DNA of 64,000 nt from Kaistella sp. 97-N-M2 (GTDB lineage Bacteria > Bacteroidota > Bacteroidia > Flavobacteriales > Weeksellaceae), in NCBI RefSeq assembly GCF_021513235.1, contig NZ_CP090976.1, forward strand, positions 558,001-622,000, read 5' to 3'. Shown piece after piece: positions 26,866 through 35,561 of the stretch. The notes below the pieces were generated by a model that worked only from the letters and a program-made list of their open reading frames with translations, did no database searches and was not told where the DNA came from. A program made the position numbers and the translations under genes. Position 1 is the stretch's first letter. Every line of letters starts with the position of its first letter.

Positions 26866-27365
26866 ATGAAAACACTAAAAACATTCGCTCTTGCAGCGTT
26901 TACCTTTGCACTTTTCTCTTGTGGAGGCGACAAAAAAACAGATTCAATCCCAACCGGTTCTACCGAAACAGCAGTTGCTGCAGATGAAAGTACTGCAGAA
27001 ATGGAAGCTACTGCGGCGAAGTACGATCCGAACAGAGGTTTGGGTAAACATGAGAACGTAGACGTCAGCACCTTCGATCCTGCCATGGCAGCAGCCGGAA
27101 AAAAGTGGCCGAAGTTAAATGTACCTCCTGCCATAAACCAACAGACGAAAAACTGGTGGGACCAGGCTGGAAAGGCGTTACCAAAAGACAGACCCCGGCG
27201 TGGATTATGAATTTTATCTCTAATCCGGATCCGATGATCGACGTAGATCCAGAATTACAAAAACAACTTGAGCTTTGTTTGGTGAGAATGCCGAACCAGG
27301 GTCTTGCTGACAACGAAGCCCGCGAAATCCTGGAATACATGCGGGAAATCGACGGCGCGAAGTAA
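26866..27365 (+). CDS. Cytochrome c lipoprotein preceding nosZ, frameshifted
   Basis: Lipoprotein signal with lipobox ALFSC, then an acidic linker and a cytochrome c domain. The frame from 26866 ends at 27210; the heme motif CTSCH lies in the -1 frame, which continues to 27365. The join is at the six-A run near 27096-27101: gaining one base there gives AGKKVAEVKCTSCH and a 166-residue protein. The Met ligand is in LVRMPNQG. The 0-frame sequence at the join reads A-AAA-AAG, a slippery heptamer, but a base missing from the assembly is the simplest explanation. nosZ starts 34 bp later. Confidence 0.8.
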
Positions 27366-27399
27366 TTTTCTTCCGCAAAACACTTAACAAATATCTATA

Positions 27400-29400
27400 A
27401 TGAAAAGTCTTAAATTATTTGGACTGGCCACCATTGTTGCCTTAAGTTCGCTGGGCGGCTGTAAGCCAAAAGGCACCGAAACCGCGATCAGTGGGGATGC
27501 CGCAGAAAAAGTGTACGTTGCTCCGGGCAAATATGACGAGTTTTACAACTTTGTCAGCGGAGGTTTTAACGGACAGGTAAATGTGTACGGATTGCCGAGC
27601 GGAAGACTGCTGAAAGTCCTTCCTGTCTTCTCACAAAATCCCGAAAACGGCTATGGGTACAGCGAAGAAACAAAACCCATGTTGGAAACGTCGCACGGAT
27701 TTATTCCCTGGGATGATCAGCATCACCTGTCGCTTTCGCAAACCAACGGCGAAGTGGACGGAAGATGGTTATTCGCGAACGCCAACAATACGCCCCGTGT
27801 TGCGCGCCTCGATTTGAAAACATTTAAAACCGTCGAAATTATCGAGTTGCCCAACTCCGCCGGAAATCACTCCTCGCCTTTTCTAACAGAAAACACCGAG
27901 TATGTGGTGGCCGGAACGCGCTTCGCTGTGCCAACGGATGATCAGAACGGCGATGTTCCTATTGATACTTTTAAAGAAAATTTCAAAGGCGTAATTTCCT
28001 TCATCGGAATTAATCCCGAAAGTGGCGATATGGATGTGTCGTTTCAAATTGAAGCGCCGGGTATCAACTTTGACCTTTCCCACGCAGGTAAAGGAAAATC
28101 CGCAGACTGGTTCTTCTTTTCCTGTTACAATTCGGAAAAAGCCAATACGTTGCTCGAAGTAAATGCCTCGCAAAATGATAAAGATTTTATCATGGCCGTG
28201 AACTGGAAAAAAGCAGCCGAATTAGCGAAAGCCGGAAAAGGCAGAAAAGTTGCCACCGAATACGTTCACAACAAATGGGATGAAAGCACGCACTCCGCAA
28301 CGTCGACGATGAAAAAAGAAGTGTTGGTTCTTTCCGTGGAAGATATGAAAGACGCTATGTATTTTATTCCGTGTCCTAAATCTCCTCACGGCTGTGATGT
28401 TGATCCCACCGGCGAGTACATCGTAGGCTCTGGAAAATTGGCAGCTTTGATTCCTGTTTTCAGTTTTGATAAGATTCAGAAAGCTATTGCCGACAAAGCA
28501 TTCAGTGGCGAATATGACGGCGTGAAGGTTATTAAATACGAAGCAGCACTTTACGGTGAAGTTCAAAAACCCGGTCTCGGCCCGCTTCATACGGAATTCG
28601 ACGGACAGGGAAATGCAATTACATCGATGTTTGTTTCTTCGGAACTGGTAAGATGGAACATCAAAGACCTCAAAGTTATCGATCGTGTTCCAACGTACTA
28701 TTCCACCGGTCACCTGATGATCCCGGGCGGAGATTCGAAAAAACCTTTTGGGAAGTATGTGGTAGCCTATAACAAAATCACAAAAGACCGCTATCTGCCC
28801 ACCGGTCCGGAACTGGCGCAGTCTGCACAGCTCTTCGATATTTCGGGCGATAAAATGAAACTCCTGCTGGATTTTCCAACCTTTGGCGAACCGCATTACG
28901 CTCAGGCTTTACCTGCAGATATGATTTCGAAAAATCAGGTGAAATTCTTTAAAATTGGCGAGAACAACCATCCGTATGCTACGAAAGGCGAAGCTGAAAG
29001 TAAAGTCGTGCGCGAGGGGAACAAAGTTCATGTGTACATGACCTCGATTCGTTCTCACTTCGCGCCGGATAATATTGAAGGCATAAAAGTCGGCGACGAA
29101 GTGTATTTTCACGTTACGAATCTCGAACAGGATTGGGATGTGCCGCACGGATTCGCCATCAAAGGCAACGAAAATGCAGAACTCCTCATCATGCCCGGAG
29201 AAACCTGCACGCTGAAATGGGTTCCGAAAAAAGCCGGAATGTACCCAATGTACTGCACCGATTTCTGTAGTGCGCTGCACCAGGAAATGCAGGGTTACGT
29301 GCGGGTTTCGCCCACCGGAAGCAACACGCCGCTCATCTATTCTTTGAACAATAAAAAAGACAATGCACAAAGTCCTGTGAAAAAAGCGGAAACCAAATAA
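27400..29400 (+). CDS. nosZ: Nitrous-oxide reductase, clade II
   Basis: Two-electron reduction of N2O to N2 at a copper-sulfide centre, the last step of denitrification. 666 residues. The N terminus is a Sec/lipoprotein-like signal (lipobox LGGC at residue 20) rather than a Tat twin-Arg signal, which marks clade II. The seven-bladed propeller carries CuZ His ligands, starting with DDQHHLSLSQ. The C-terminal cupredoxin domain has the CuA motif CTDFCSALHQEM. No nosR or nosX is present; electrons probably arrive through the cytochrome c lipoproteins upstream. Confidence 0.96.
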   Translation: MKSLKLFGLATIVALSSLGGCKPKGTETAISGDAAEKVYVAPGKYDEFYNFVSGGFNGQVNVYGLPSGRLLKVLPVFSQNPENGYGYSEETKPMLETSHGFIPWDDQHHLSLSQTNGEVDGRWLFANANNTPRVARLDLKTFKTVEIIELPNSAGNHSSPFLTENTEYVVAGTRFAVPTDDQNGDVPIDTFKENFKGVISFIGINPESGDMDVSFQIEAPGINFDLSHAGKGKSADWFFFSCYNSEKANTLLEVNASQNDKDFIMAVNWKKAAELAKAGKGRKVATEYVHNKWDESTHSATSTMKKEVLVLSVEDMKDAMYFIPCPKSPHGCDVDPTGEYIVGSGKLAALIPVFSFDKIQKAIADKAFSGEYDGVKVIKYEAALYGEVQKPGLGPLHTEFDGQGNAITSMFVSSELVRWNIKDLKVIDRVPTYYSTGHLMIPGGDSKKPFGKYVVAYNKITKDRYLPTGPELAQSAQLFDISGDKMKLLLDFPTFGEPHYAQALPADMISKNQVKFFKIGENNHPYATKGEAESKVVREGNKVHVYMTSIRSHFAPDNIEGIKVGDEVYFHVTNLEQDWDVPHGFAIKGNENAELLIMPGETCTLKWVPKKAGMYPMYCTDFCSALHQEMQGYVRVSPTGSNTPLIYSLNNKKDNAQSPVKKAETK

Positions 29401-29409
29401 TTACTAAAA

Positions 29410-29437
29410 CAGGGCAGATTTTTTCTGCCCTTTTTAA
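29410..29437 (+). terminator. Terminator between nosZ and the nos accessory genes
   Basis: Stem AGGGCAG / CTGCCCT around ATTTTTT, followed by five T residues. It lies 11 bp after nosZ and 12 bp before the next ATG, with no visible promoter after it, so it probably attenuates rather than ends the operon. Confidence 0.7.
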
Positions 29438-29448
29438 TTTCAAAAAAA

Positions 29449-30033
29449 ATGAAAACCACTTCTTTAAAAAAGTTGACAAGAATCACGCTCCTCGTTTGCG
29501 GTCTTGCACTCTGCGTTTCTATCTTTGTACCCATGTGGTCCATTTATCTCACGGCGCCGCAATATCCGGAAGGACTGTCCATGTTTTTGTGGTCCAATAA
29601 AATTACGGGAGATTACGAGATCATCAACGGCTTAAACCATTATATCGGTATGAAAACCATTCACGAAGAAGATTTCTGGGAGTTTAAAATTTTGCCGTAC
29701 GCGCTGGGATTTTTTGCATTTCTGTGCTTTCTTGCGGCATTTTTAAATAAAAAACTTTGGCTTTCCGTCACGACTCTTTTATTTTTAATCTTTGGCGTTG
29801 CCTTTATGATCGATTTTTATATGTGGGAATATAATTACGGCCACAACCTCGATCCGCATGCGGCCATCGTCGTGCCCGGCATGACCTATCAGCCACCATT
29901 GATCGGTTTTAAGCAATTGCTTAATTTTGGTGCGTATTCTTACCCGAATATCGGCGGCGGAATTATGATCGGGGTCGCCCTTATTTTGGTTATCTTAGCC
30001 ATTATCGAGTTCCGAAAACCCAAAATGGGTTAA
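29449..30033 (+). CDS. Four-TM membrane protein of the nos operon
   Basis: 194 residues with predicted membrane segments at about 10-30, 85-105, 108-130 and 165-185. Conserved-looking periplasmic sequences include VPMWSIYLTAPQYPEGL, INGLNHYIGM and a late DPHAAIVVPG. It lies between nosZ and nosL in the same direction. Position and topology recall NosB of clade II clusters, but I cannot confirm homology, so no symbol is given. A role in NosZ electron supply or maturation is inferred from context only. Confidence 0.7.
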   Translation: MKTTSLKKLTRITLLVCGLALCVSIFVPMWSIYLTAPQYPEGLSMFLWSNKITGDYEIINGLNHYIGMKTIHEEDFWEFKILPYALGFFAFLCFLAAFLNKKLWLSVTTLLFLIFGVAFMIDFYMWEYNYGHNLDPHAAIVVPGMTYQPPLIGFKQLLNFGAYSYPNIGGGIMIGVALILVILAIIEFRKPKMG

Positions 30034-30063
30034 ATCAAAATCTTAATTTTTAATTTTTTTTCT

Positions 30064-30471
30064 ATGAAATTTTCCAAAATACTTCTTGCAGTCGCTTCTT
30101 TAACTTTCATGTCCTGTCAGCAAAGTGGCCCGAAAGATTTCCTGCTCGAAAAAGACCAGTGCGACAATTGTAAAATGACGATCGCCGACATTACGTACGC
30201 GACTGAACTCATCACCGAAAAAGGCAGAGTCTATAAATTCGACGATATCAGCTGTATGACAATGTATGAAAGTGCCGAAGCTGAAAAAACTGCAAACGCT
30301 AAAAAATACGTCATCGATGCGTCCACCGGGAAATTTGTAGAATTACCCAAAGCCACGCTGATTAAAGGCGGAAGCATTAAATCCCCCATGGGCGGCAACA
30401 CGCAGGCCTTCGCCAGCAAAGAAGCCGCGCAGAAAGCTGCTGCAAAATTGGGCGCCACCCTCATCAATTAA
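30064..30471 (+). CDS. nosL: NosL copper chaperone lipoprotein
   Basis: 135 residues with a lipobox (FMSC at about residue 17). The Cu(I)-binding site is in DQCDNCKMTIAD, followed by the family block VYKFDDISCM. NosL delivers copper to the NosDFY complex for CuZ assembly. The gene is 30 bp after the membrane protein and 8 bp before nosD. Confidence 0.9.
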   Translation: MKFSKILLAVASLTFMSCQQSGPKDFLLEKDQCDNCKMTIADITYATELITEKGRVYKFDDISCMTMYESAEAEKTANAKKYVIDASTGKFVELPKATLIKGGSIKSPMGGNTQAFASKEAAQKAAAKLGATLIN

Positions 30472-30479
30472 TCGTTTTC

Positions 30480-31706
30480 ATGTTCCGATTTTTTCTTTTA
30501 TTTTTTCCGTTTCTGCTTTTTTCAAACGTGTTAAAGGTTGGGAAAAACGACCAGTATTCTACCATTAAAGCTGCTGTTGCTGCGGCCAAAAGCGGCGACA
30601 CCATCATCGTAGAAAGCGGCATTTATAAGGAAGGCAACATCAGTATCGACAAACCCATATCGCTTATCGGTGTTGGCAGACCTGTTTTGGATGGCCAAAT
30701 GAAATATGAGATCTTATCCTTCCGCGCGAATCACATCGTTTTGAAAGGTTTTAAAATCATCAATTCCGGGGAAGATGAAATCGTAAATATCGGGGCGGTT
30801 CGTCTCTACGACAGCCATTTTTCTACCATCGAAAATAATATTTTCGAAAATAATTATTTTGGAATTTATATTCAGCGCGGTTACCGGTGTTTAATTCAAA
30901 ACAACAAAATCACGTCTAAAAGAGCAACTTCGCAGGAAAGAAGCGGCGACGGCATTCATGCCTGGGTGAGCGAAGAACTATGGATCAAAAACAATTATAT
31001 AGAAGGTCATAAAGACGGAATTTATCTGGAAAAAGTCGTCAACTCTTACGTCTTCCACAATTATTCAAAGAAAAACTTACGCTACGGTCTGCATTTTATG
31101 TTTGCGAACAACAATGTTTACGTGAACAACACTTTCGATGACAATAATGCCGGGGTCGCCGTGATGTACAGCAATAATGTTGGAATGGCCGGAAATAATT
31201 TCATTAACAACTGGGGCGACGCGAGTTATGGTTTGCTGCTGAAAGACATCAGTTTCAGCAAAATAAAACACAACCGTTTTCAGAACAACACAACGGCTAT
31301 CCTTTTGGACGGCGTTACGAAAATCGATTTCTTTAAAAATGATTTCGAAAATAACGGCTGGGGCATGAAAATAAGTTCCAACTGCATGGAAAACAAGATT
31401 ATCAACAATAATTTCATCAACAATGTTTTCGACGTGAGCACCACGGGCAGCATGACGATGAATGATTTTAAGAAAAATTACTGGGACAAATATGAGGGCT
31501 ACGATCTCAACAAAGACAAAATCGGCGATGTCCCGTTTCATCCCTTAAGTCTGTATTCCGTTCTTGTGGAAAACAATCCCGCTGTGATGCTTCTTTTTCG
31601 CACCTTTTTCGTCGATCTGCTCGACAAGACGGAAAAGATCATTCCGAGTTTAACGCCGGAAAATTTTGTGGACCAGCAACCTTTAATGCAAAAAATAAAG
31701 ATTTAA
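30480..31706 (+). CDS. nosD: NosD periplasmic copper-maturation protein
   Basis: 408 residues with a signal peptide (RFFLLFFPFLLFSN). The body is a right-handed parallel beta-helix of PbH1/NosD repeats, visible as repeated N-N-x-F/I turns such as NNIFENNYFGIYI and NNTFDDNNAGV. NosD couples the NosFY ABC transporter to copper insertion into NosZ. The gene follows nosL closely. Confidence 0.93.
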   Translation: MFRFFLLFFPFLLFSNVLKVGKNDQYSTIKAAVAAAKSGDTIIVESGIYKEGNISIDKPISLIGVGRPVLDGQMKYEILSFRANHIVLKGFKIINSGEDEIVNIGAVRLYDSHFSTIENNIFENNYFGIYIQRGYRCLIQNNKITSKRATSQERSGDGIHAWVSEELWIKNNYIEGHKDGIYLEKVVNSYVFHNYSKKNLRYGLHFMFANNNVYVNNTFDDNNAGVAVMYSNNVGMAGNNFINNWGDASYGLLLKDISFSKIKHNRFQNNTTAILLDGVTKIDFFKNDFENNGWGMKISSNCMENKIINNNFINNVFDVSTTGSMTMNDFKKNYWDKYEGYDLNKDKIGDVPFHPLSLYSVLVENNPAVMLLFRTFFVDLLDKTEKIIPSLTPENFVDQQPLMQKIKI

Positions 31707-31757
31707 AAAGTTTCGGAATTCTGCGTAGATCTTCCTGAACCCTTTCGATAAAGTGCT

Positions 31758-32480
31758 ATGATAGAAATTAAAAATTTAACGAAAAAATTCGATCGCTTTA
31801 CCGCTTTGGATGATTTGAATTTATCGTTCACCAACGGGAAGTCCATCGCGCTCGTCGGCCCAAACGGCTGCGGAAAAACGACTTTGATAAAATGTATTTT
31901 AGGTTTAAATGTTATCGAAACCGGTGATATTTTGGTCGACGGAAAAAGCGTGAAAGACGATTACCTCTACCGCCGCGAAATCGGTTATATGCCGCAGATT
32001 GGGCGCTACCCGGAAAACATGACGATTGCGCAAACTCTGAAAATGATCAAAGACACGCGGAAAACCTCAGAAACCCATCTGGATAATGAACTTTTGGAAT
32101 CTTTCGAGCTCGAAAAAATTTACGATAAGAAGATGGGAACGCTTTCCGGCGGAACCACGCAGAAAGTAAGTGCCGTTTTGGCCTTTATGTTCGATCCGAA
32201 AATCATCATCCTCGACGAACCCACGGCGGGACTCGATCCTTTGGCTTCAGAAATTTTAAAAAATAAAATCATTCAGGAAAAAAACAAGGGAAAACTCATC
32301 ATCATTACGTCGCATTTGCTGAGCGAACTGGACGATATTGTGAGCGAAATTGTCTTCATTAACGAAGGGAAAATCATCGTGCAGCAATCGGTGGAAGACC
32401 TGATGACGGAGCGAAAAGCCGAAAAAATCTCCGAATCGATCATCAGTATTTTAAAGGAAATGAAAACCAATTCAAAGTAA
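31758..32480 (+). CDS. nosF: NosF ABC-transporter ATPase
   Basis: 240 residues. Walker A GPNGCGKTTL, Q-loop GYMPQIGRYPE, signature LSGGTTQKV, Walker B IIILDEPTAGLDP and the switch His in ITSHLLSE are all visible. It powers the NosDFY complex. nosY follows 64 bp later. Confidence 0.93.
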   Translation: MIEIKNLTKKFDRFTALDDLNLSFTNGKSIALVGPNGCGKTTLIKCILGLNVIETGDILVDGKSVKDDYLYRREIGYMPQIGRYPENMTIAQTLKMIKDTRKTSETHLDNELLESFELEKIYDKKMGTLSGGTTQKVSAVLAFMFDPKIIILDEPTAGLDPLASEILKNKIIQEKNKGKLIIITSHLLSELDDIVSEIVFINEGKIIVQQSVEDLMTERKAEKISESIISILKEMKTNSK

Positions 32481-32544
32481 ATTCCGCCACGGCCGAAACT
32501 TCCCCAAATAAAAACATTTTGGCTCCATCCAAAAATCTGACCTC

Positions 32545-33312
32545 ATGAACAAGATCGCACGCTTTATCCTTTTCGATATTTTAAAAAACAAGATTGTCAT
32601 TTTTTATACGGTTCTGCTTTTCATTATTTCCTGGTCGGTGCTCGGCCTCGAAAGCAATTACACGAAGGCCACGCTGAGCCTGCTAAATGTAGTTTTGCTC
32701 GTTGTTCCGCTGGTAAGCATTATTTTTTCAACGATTTACGTTTACAACAGCAATCAGTTCATCGAACTGCTTTTGAGTCAGCCCGTGCCGCGCGTGAAAG
32801 TTTGGTTTAATTTATTTCTGGGACTTTCCACGGCGTTGGTTTTCGCATTTTTAATCGGTTGCGGAATTCCGATTCTCCTCTACACCTCCCTGGCAACGGG
32901 ATTTTCTTTGATTATTATCGGCGTTTTGCTCTCCGTTATTTTCACATCATTTGCGATGCTCTCTGCAATTTTAAGCCGCGACCGCGCCAAGGGCATTGGC
33001 ATCTCCATTTTTATCTGGCTTTTTTTCAGCATTATTTATGATGGTATTCTTTTGATGCTGATGTTCCAGTTCGCCGATTATCCCATTGAAGGCGTGATGG
33101 CGACGCTGGCAGGTTTAAATCCTGTAGGTCTCGCGCGGATTTTCGTTTTGATGCAGCTGAACATTTCGGCCATGTTGGGTTACTCCGGTGCGGTTTTTAA
33201 AGAGGTCTTTGGTTCCGGCGGCGGCATGGGAATTTCAATGTTGATTCTGCTCATTTGGGCCACCATTCCTTTCGTTCTTTCTCTGATTAAATTCAACAAA
33301 AAAGACCTTTAA
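32545..33312 (+). CDS. nosY: NosY ABC-transporter permease
   Basis: 255 residues with six predicted membrane helices and the ABC-2 permease layout (N-terminal FDILKNKIVIFYTVLLF, then a long loop before FLIGCGIPILLYTS). It is the membrane partner of NosF. It is the last gene of the nos operon, followed by 330 bp of intergenic sequence. Confidence 0.9.
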   Translation: MNKIARFILFDILKNKIVIFYTVLLFIISWSVLGLESNYTKATLSLLNVVLLVVPLVSIIFSTIYVYNSNQFIELLLSQPVPRVKVWFNLFLGLSTALVFAFLIGCGIPILLYTSLATGFSLIIIGVLLSVIFTSFAMLSAILSRDRAKGIGISIFIWLFFSIIYDGILLMLMFQFADYPIEGVMATLAGLNPVGLARIFVLMQLNISAMLGYSGAVFKEVFGSGGGMGISMLILLIWATIPFVLSLIKFNKKDL

Positions 33313-33641
33313 CACATATGAATTGGGCTTTGATGATTTACTTTTTCTTTTTAAAGCTTTCTCGATCAAACTAAATCTAGCAGCTCAAATAAATTTTGAT
33401 TGAGTTTTCTCATGCGCCCGACCTGGTGCTTTTGTGGGAATATTTCGCTTTAAATTTTTTCTGTACTTTTTGTCATCATATTTTAACGCAAATTTCTCGG
33501 AGATTTTTATAATTTAAATATTCGCAAAGGAGTTTTACTGCGCAAAGAATTTAATTCATTACGCATATTTAAATTTAAGACGAAAACGGCTTTCAAAATT
33601 ATTTGAAAACCGTTCTTTTCTTTTGAACTGAAGTCTAAAAT
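33313..33641. other. Intergenic region between converging nosY and the His-rich membrane protein
   Basis: About 330 AT-rich bases. The right end has a hairpin terminator (33583-33625). Around 33485-33570 there are several GCAAA/CGCAAAG-like short motifs, possibly the remains of a dispersed intergenic repeat; nothing codes. Confidence 0.45.
33583..33625. terminator. Hairpin terminator between converging transcripts
   Basis: Stem AACGGcTTTCAAA / TTTGAAAaCCGTT with one mismatch, a 4-base loop and a T-rich tail on the plus strand. It sits 16 bp before the stop of the minus-strand membrane-protein gene. Confidence 0.75.
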
Positions 33642-34859
33642 TTACAATCGGTCTTTCCGCACTTTCATGTGGACGAACATCCAGAAAATAGCGAAAAACA
33701 TCAGGACGGCGCACAGCAGAAGCACTTCTTTCGCGAATGGAACCGCAATATATTTAATGGAAAAAATACCCATCAAACCCAGTACGAATTCATTAAGAAA
33801 AATTCCTAAAAGCAGCAGTTTAAGTCCCAATAAAAGTTTTTTGGTGATGGTGAAATAATTTGTAGCCAAAATCTGGTTGATTAAAAAAGTCGCGATGCAC
33901 ATGAGCAAAACCAAATGCAGATAAGCGATGACGACATTCCGGAAGCCGAAGGCAAACTGGTTGACCGCCGGAATTGTGGAACCCAGTTGCAGCGCGATTT
34001 TCACGGCGAACGCAAAACCTGCAAACATCAATACAAATCTTTGCATCGGAGACCATTTCAGCACCAAATTCGTCCAGGTTTTTTTGACAAAACCGTAAAG
34101 CATTACTGCTCCAACCGTTTGGGCAATCGTCGCCAAAACAATGGCTGCAAAAATATAAACCGGCATTTCCACCCACAAAACGGAAAGTCCGAAACCGATG
34201 AAGCAGCCTACAAACATCAACCAGAAAATAAGTTTATTTTTCTGCACAGAAATTTCGACACCGGCTTCTTTCAGGGAATACAGCAGCAATCCGATGCAGG
34301 AAAAAATAAAAAATCCGTTGTACTGAAAATGAAGGTAATAATATTCCGAGCCCAAATACATGTCCTGCGTTATATTATCGGACATTTTCATGTACCCCAA
34401 ATTAAAAACACCGAGCGACGAAATGATGGCGAAGAAGAAACCTGCCAAAAACCAGATCTTCGAAAGGTCTTTAATTTGTCGGGAATCGCGCAGGAAAAAA
34501 TAACCAAAAACAAAACTGCAGAGCAGCGCGACGGTCGAACCCACGATGGAGGCCCAAAAGTAGCCGCCGTAAATGAAGGTTCCAAGCATAAAAAAGGAAG
34601 CTGCGAGGTTGATGATGATCAGCGTCTCATACTTTTTCAGGCGCAGCGCGGGATTCACTTTGCTTAAATAATGCAGTATCAGGACATAAATCGCCGTGGT
34701 AATCCAGCCGTAAAAAGCAAAATGCGAATGCGCTTCCTGCAGATGCTTTTGATCTAAAAAAGGCAGCGCATACAGAATTTTGTAGCGCATGATGACGCCC
34801 AAAAGTGCGACGATAAAAAAATTGAAGACGGAGAATTTCAGCCAGAAACTGCGGTGCAT
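33642..34859 (-). CDS. Polytopic His-containing membrane protein linked to the nos locus, function unknown
   Basis: 405 residues with about 12 predicted membrane helices. Several His lie in or near helices: EAHSHFAFYGW, YYYLHFQYNGFF and IAYLHLVLLMC. Such H-x-H and LHx patterns recall heme/copper membrane proteins (heme-copper oxidase subunit I or NnrS-like), but I cannot match it to either, and the usual full ligand set is not obvious. Its ATG overlaps the stop codon of the Crp/Fnr gene (TAATG), so the two are translationally coupled and probably functionally linked to NO/N2O metabolism. Confidence 0.65.
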   Translation of the reverse strand: MHRSFWLKFSVFNFFIVALLGVIMRYKILYALPFLDQKHLQEAHSHFAFYGWITTAIYVLILHYLSKVNPALRLKKYETLIIINLAASFFMLGTFIYGGYFWASIVGSTVALLCSFVFGYFFLRDSRQIKDLSKIWFLAGFFFAIISSLGVFNLGYMKMSDNITQDMYLGSEYYYLHFQYNGFFIFSCIGLLLYSLKEAGVEISVQKNKLIFWLMFVGCFIGFGLSVLWVEMPVYIFAAIVLATIAQTVGAVMLYGFVKKTWTNLVLKWSPMQRFVLMFAGFAFAVKIALQLGSTIPAVNQFAFGFRNVVIAYLHLVLLMCIATFLINQILATNYFTITKKLLLGLKLLLLGIFLNEFVLGLMGIFSIKYIAVPFAKEVLLLCAVLMFFAIFWMFVHMKVRKDRL

Positions 34860-35455
34860 TAGTAATAAATTTTATGATTAATTAACTCTAAATGTTGTTC
34901 CCGTTCCATTTTTTTTACGGTGCGGATCACGGTTTCGACGGCTAAACCTGTAGAATTTGCCATTTCTTTCCGCGTTACATCGATGAGTGTTTTTTCGTCG
35001 GCTTCCAGGCCTAAACCTCTTTTGTGAATTTTGAGATAATTCAGGATTCGTTCGTGGGGATTTAAATGGACGATGGATTTCAGCTTCATCGTTTTATCGT
35101 AGGCTTTCCGCGCAATTTCTTTCGTAAATTCGATGAGAACTTCGGGATGATCGATCATAAATTTCTGAAATAGTTCCTCGTTAAAACAGAACACTTTCGC
35201 CGTATCGCTCACGATAATCGCATTCGCGGGATAGCGTTCGCCCAGCAGAAACGGCGGTTCGCCCAGACACATATTTTCGCTTACGGTGCTGATTAAAAAT
35301 TCTTTGCCTTCAGAATCGATATTGTAAATTTTGATCTCGCCTTCCAACAAATAATAGAGGTTGACTGCTATTTGATCCTCCCGAAAAAGGGTGTCTTTTT
35401 TCTTGAAACGCAGAAACGGAACTTTATTTTTCAATAAAATTTCTTTGGTGAACAT
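34859..35455 (-). CDS. Crp/Fnr-family transcriptional regulator
   Basis: 198 residues: a cyclic-nucleotide-type sensor domain (about 15-115, with GEIKIYNIDSEGKEF and LGEPPFLLG) and a C-terminal winged helix with the recognition helix in STGLAVETVIRTVKKME. It lacks the N-terminal Cys cluster of Fnr, so it does not carry an iron-sulfur oxygen sensor of that type; it may sense heme-NO or a small molecule, as in Dnr-type regulators (inference). A dyad of its own operator type lies in the divergent promoter with ppk1. It is probably the regulator of the nos cytochrome operon. Confidence 0.85.
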   Translation of the reverse strand: MFTKEILLKNKVPFLRFKKKDTLFREDQIAVNLYYLLEGEIKIYNIDSEGKEFLISTVSENMCLGEPPFLLGERYPANAIIVSDTAKVFCFNEELFQKFMIDHPEVLIEFTKEIARKAYDKTMKLKSIVHLNPHERILNYLKIHKRGLGLEADEKTLIDVTRKEMANSTGLAVETVIRTVKKMEREQHLELINHKIYY

Positions 35456-35470
35456 ATTTTAACTTTGTCT

Positions 35471-35478
35471 CAAATTTA
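35471..35478 (-). promoter_or_regulatory. Putative promoter of the Crp/Fnr gene, -7 element
   Basis: The minus strand reads TAAATTTG, matching TAnnTTTG, 15 bp before the ATG. Its near edge is 29.5 bp from the centre of the dyad at 35500-35515, which suggests autoregulation. Confidence 0.5.
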
Positions 35479-35499
35479 ACGAAAATTTATCATTGCGCA

Positions 35500-35515
35500 T
35501 AGGATTGCAGTCATA
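35500..35515. promoter_or_regulatory. Crp/Fnr-type dyad between the regulator gene and ppk1
   Basis: TAGGA-N6-TCATA, the same geometry as the perfect dyad at 26799-26820, with one mismatch in the left arm. Putative -7 elements lie 29.5 bp to the left (minus strand) and 28.5 bp to the right (plus strand) of its centre. Confidence 0.5.
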
Positions 35516-35535
35516 TAAAACCGTTTAAAAATCCT

Positions 35536-35543
35536 TAATTTTG
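35536..35543 (+). promoter_or_regulatory. Putative ppk1 promoter, -7 element
   Basis: TAATTTTG matches TAnnTTTG. It overlaps an alternative in-frame ppk1 start at 35541, which supports the later ATG at 35562 as the true start. Confidence 0.5.
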
Positions 35544-35561
35544 GGGAAATTTAGAACTGAA

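Noticed and set aside
29449-30033. Naming the membrane protein NosB
   Set aside because: Position and helix number fit, but I could not match conserved residues, so only the context is reported.
33915-34667. 250-codon open frame opposite the polytopic membrane protein
   Set aside because: The minus-strand protein has coherent membrane helices and an operon partner; the opposite frame is very Lys/Gln/His-rich and has no domain.
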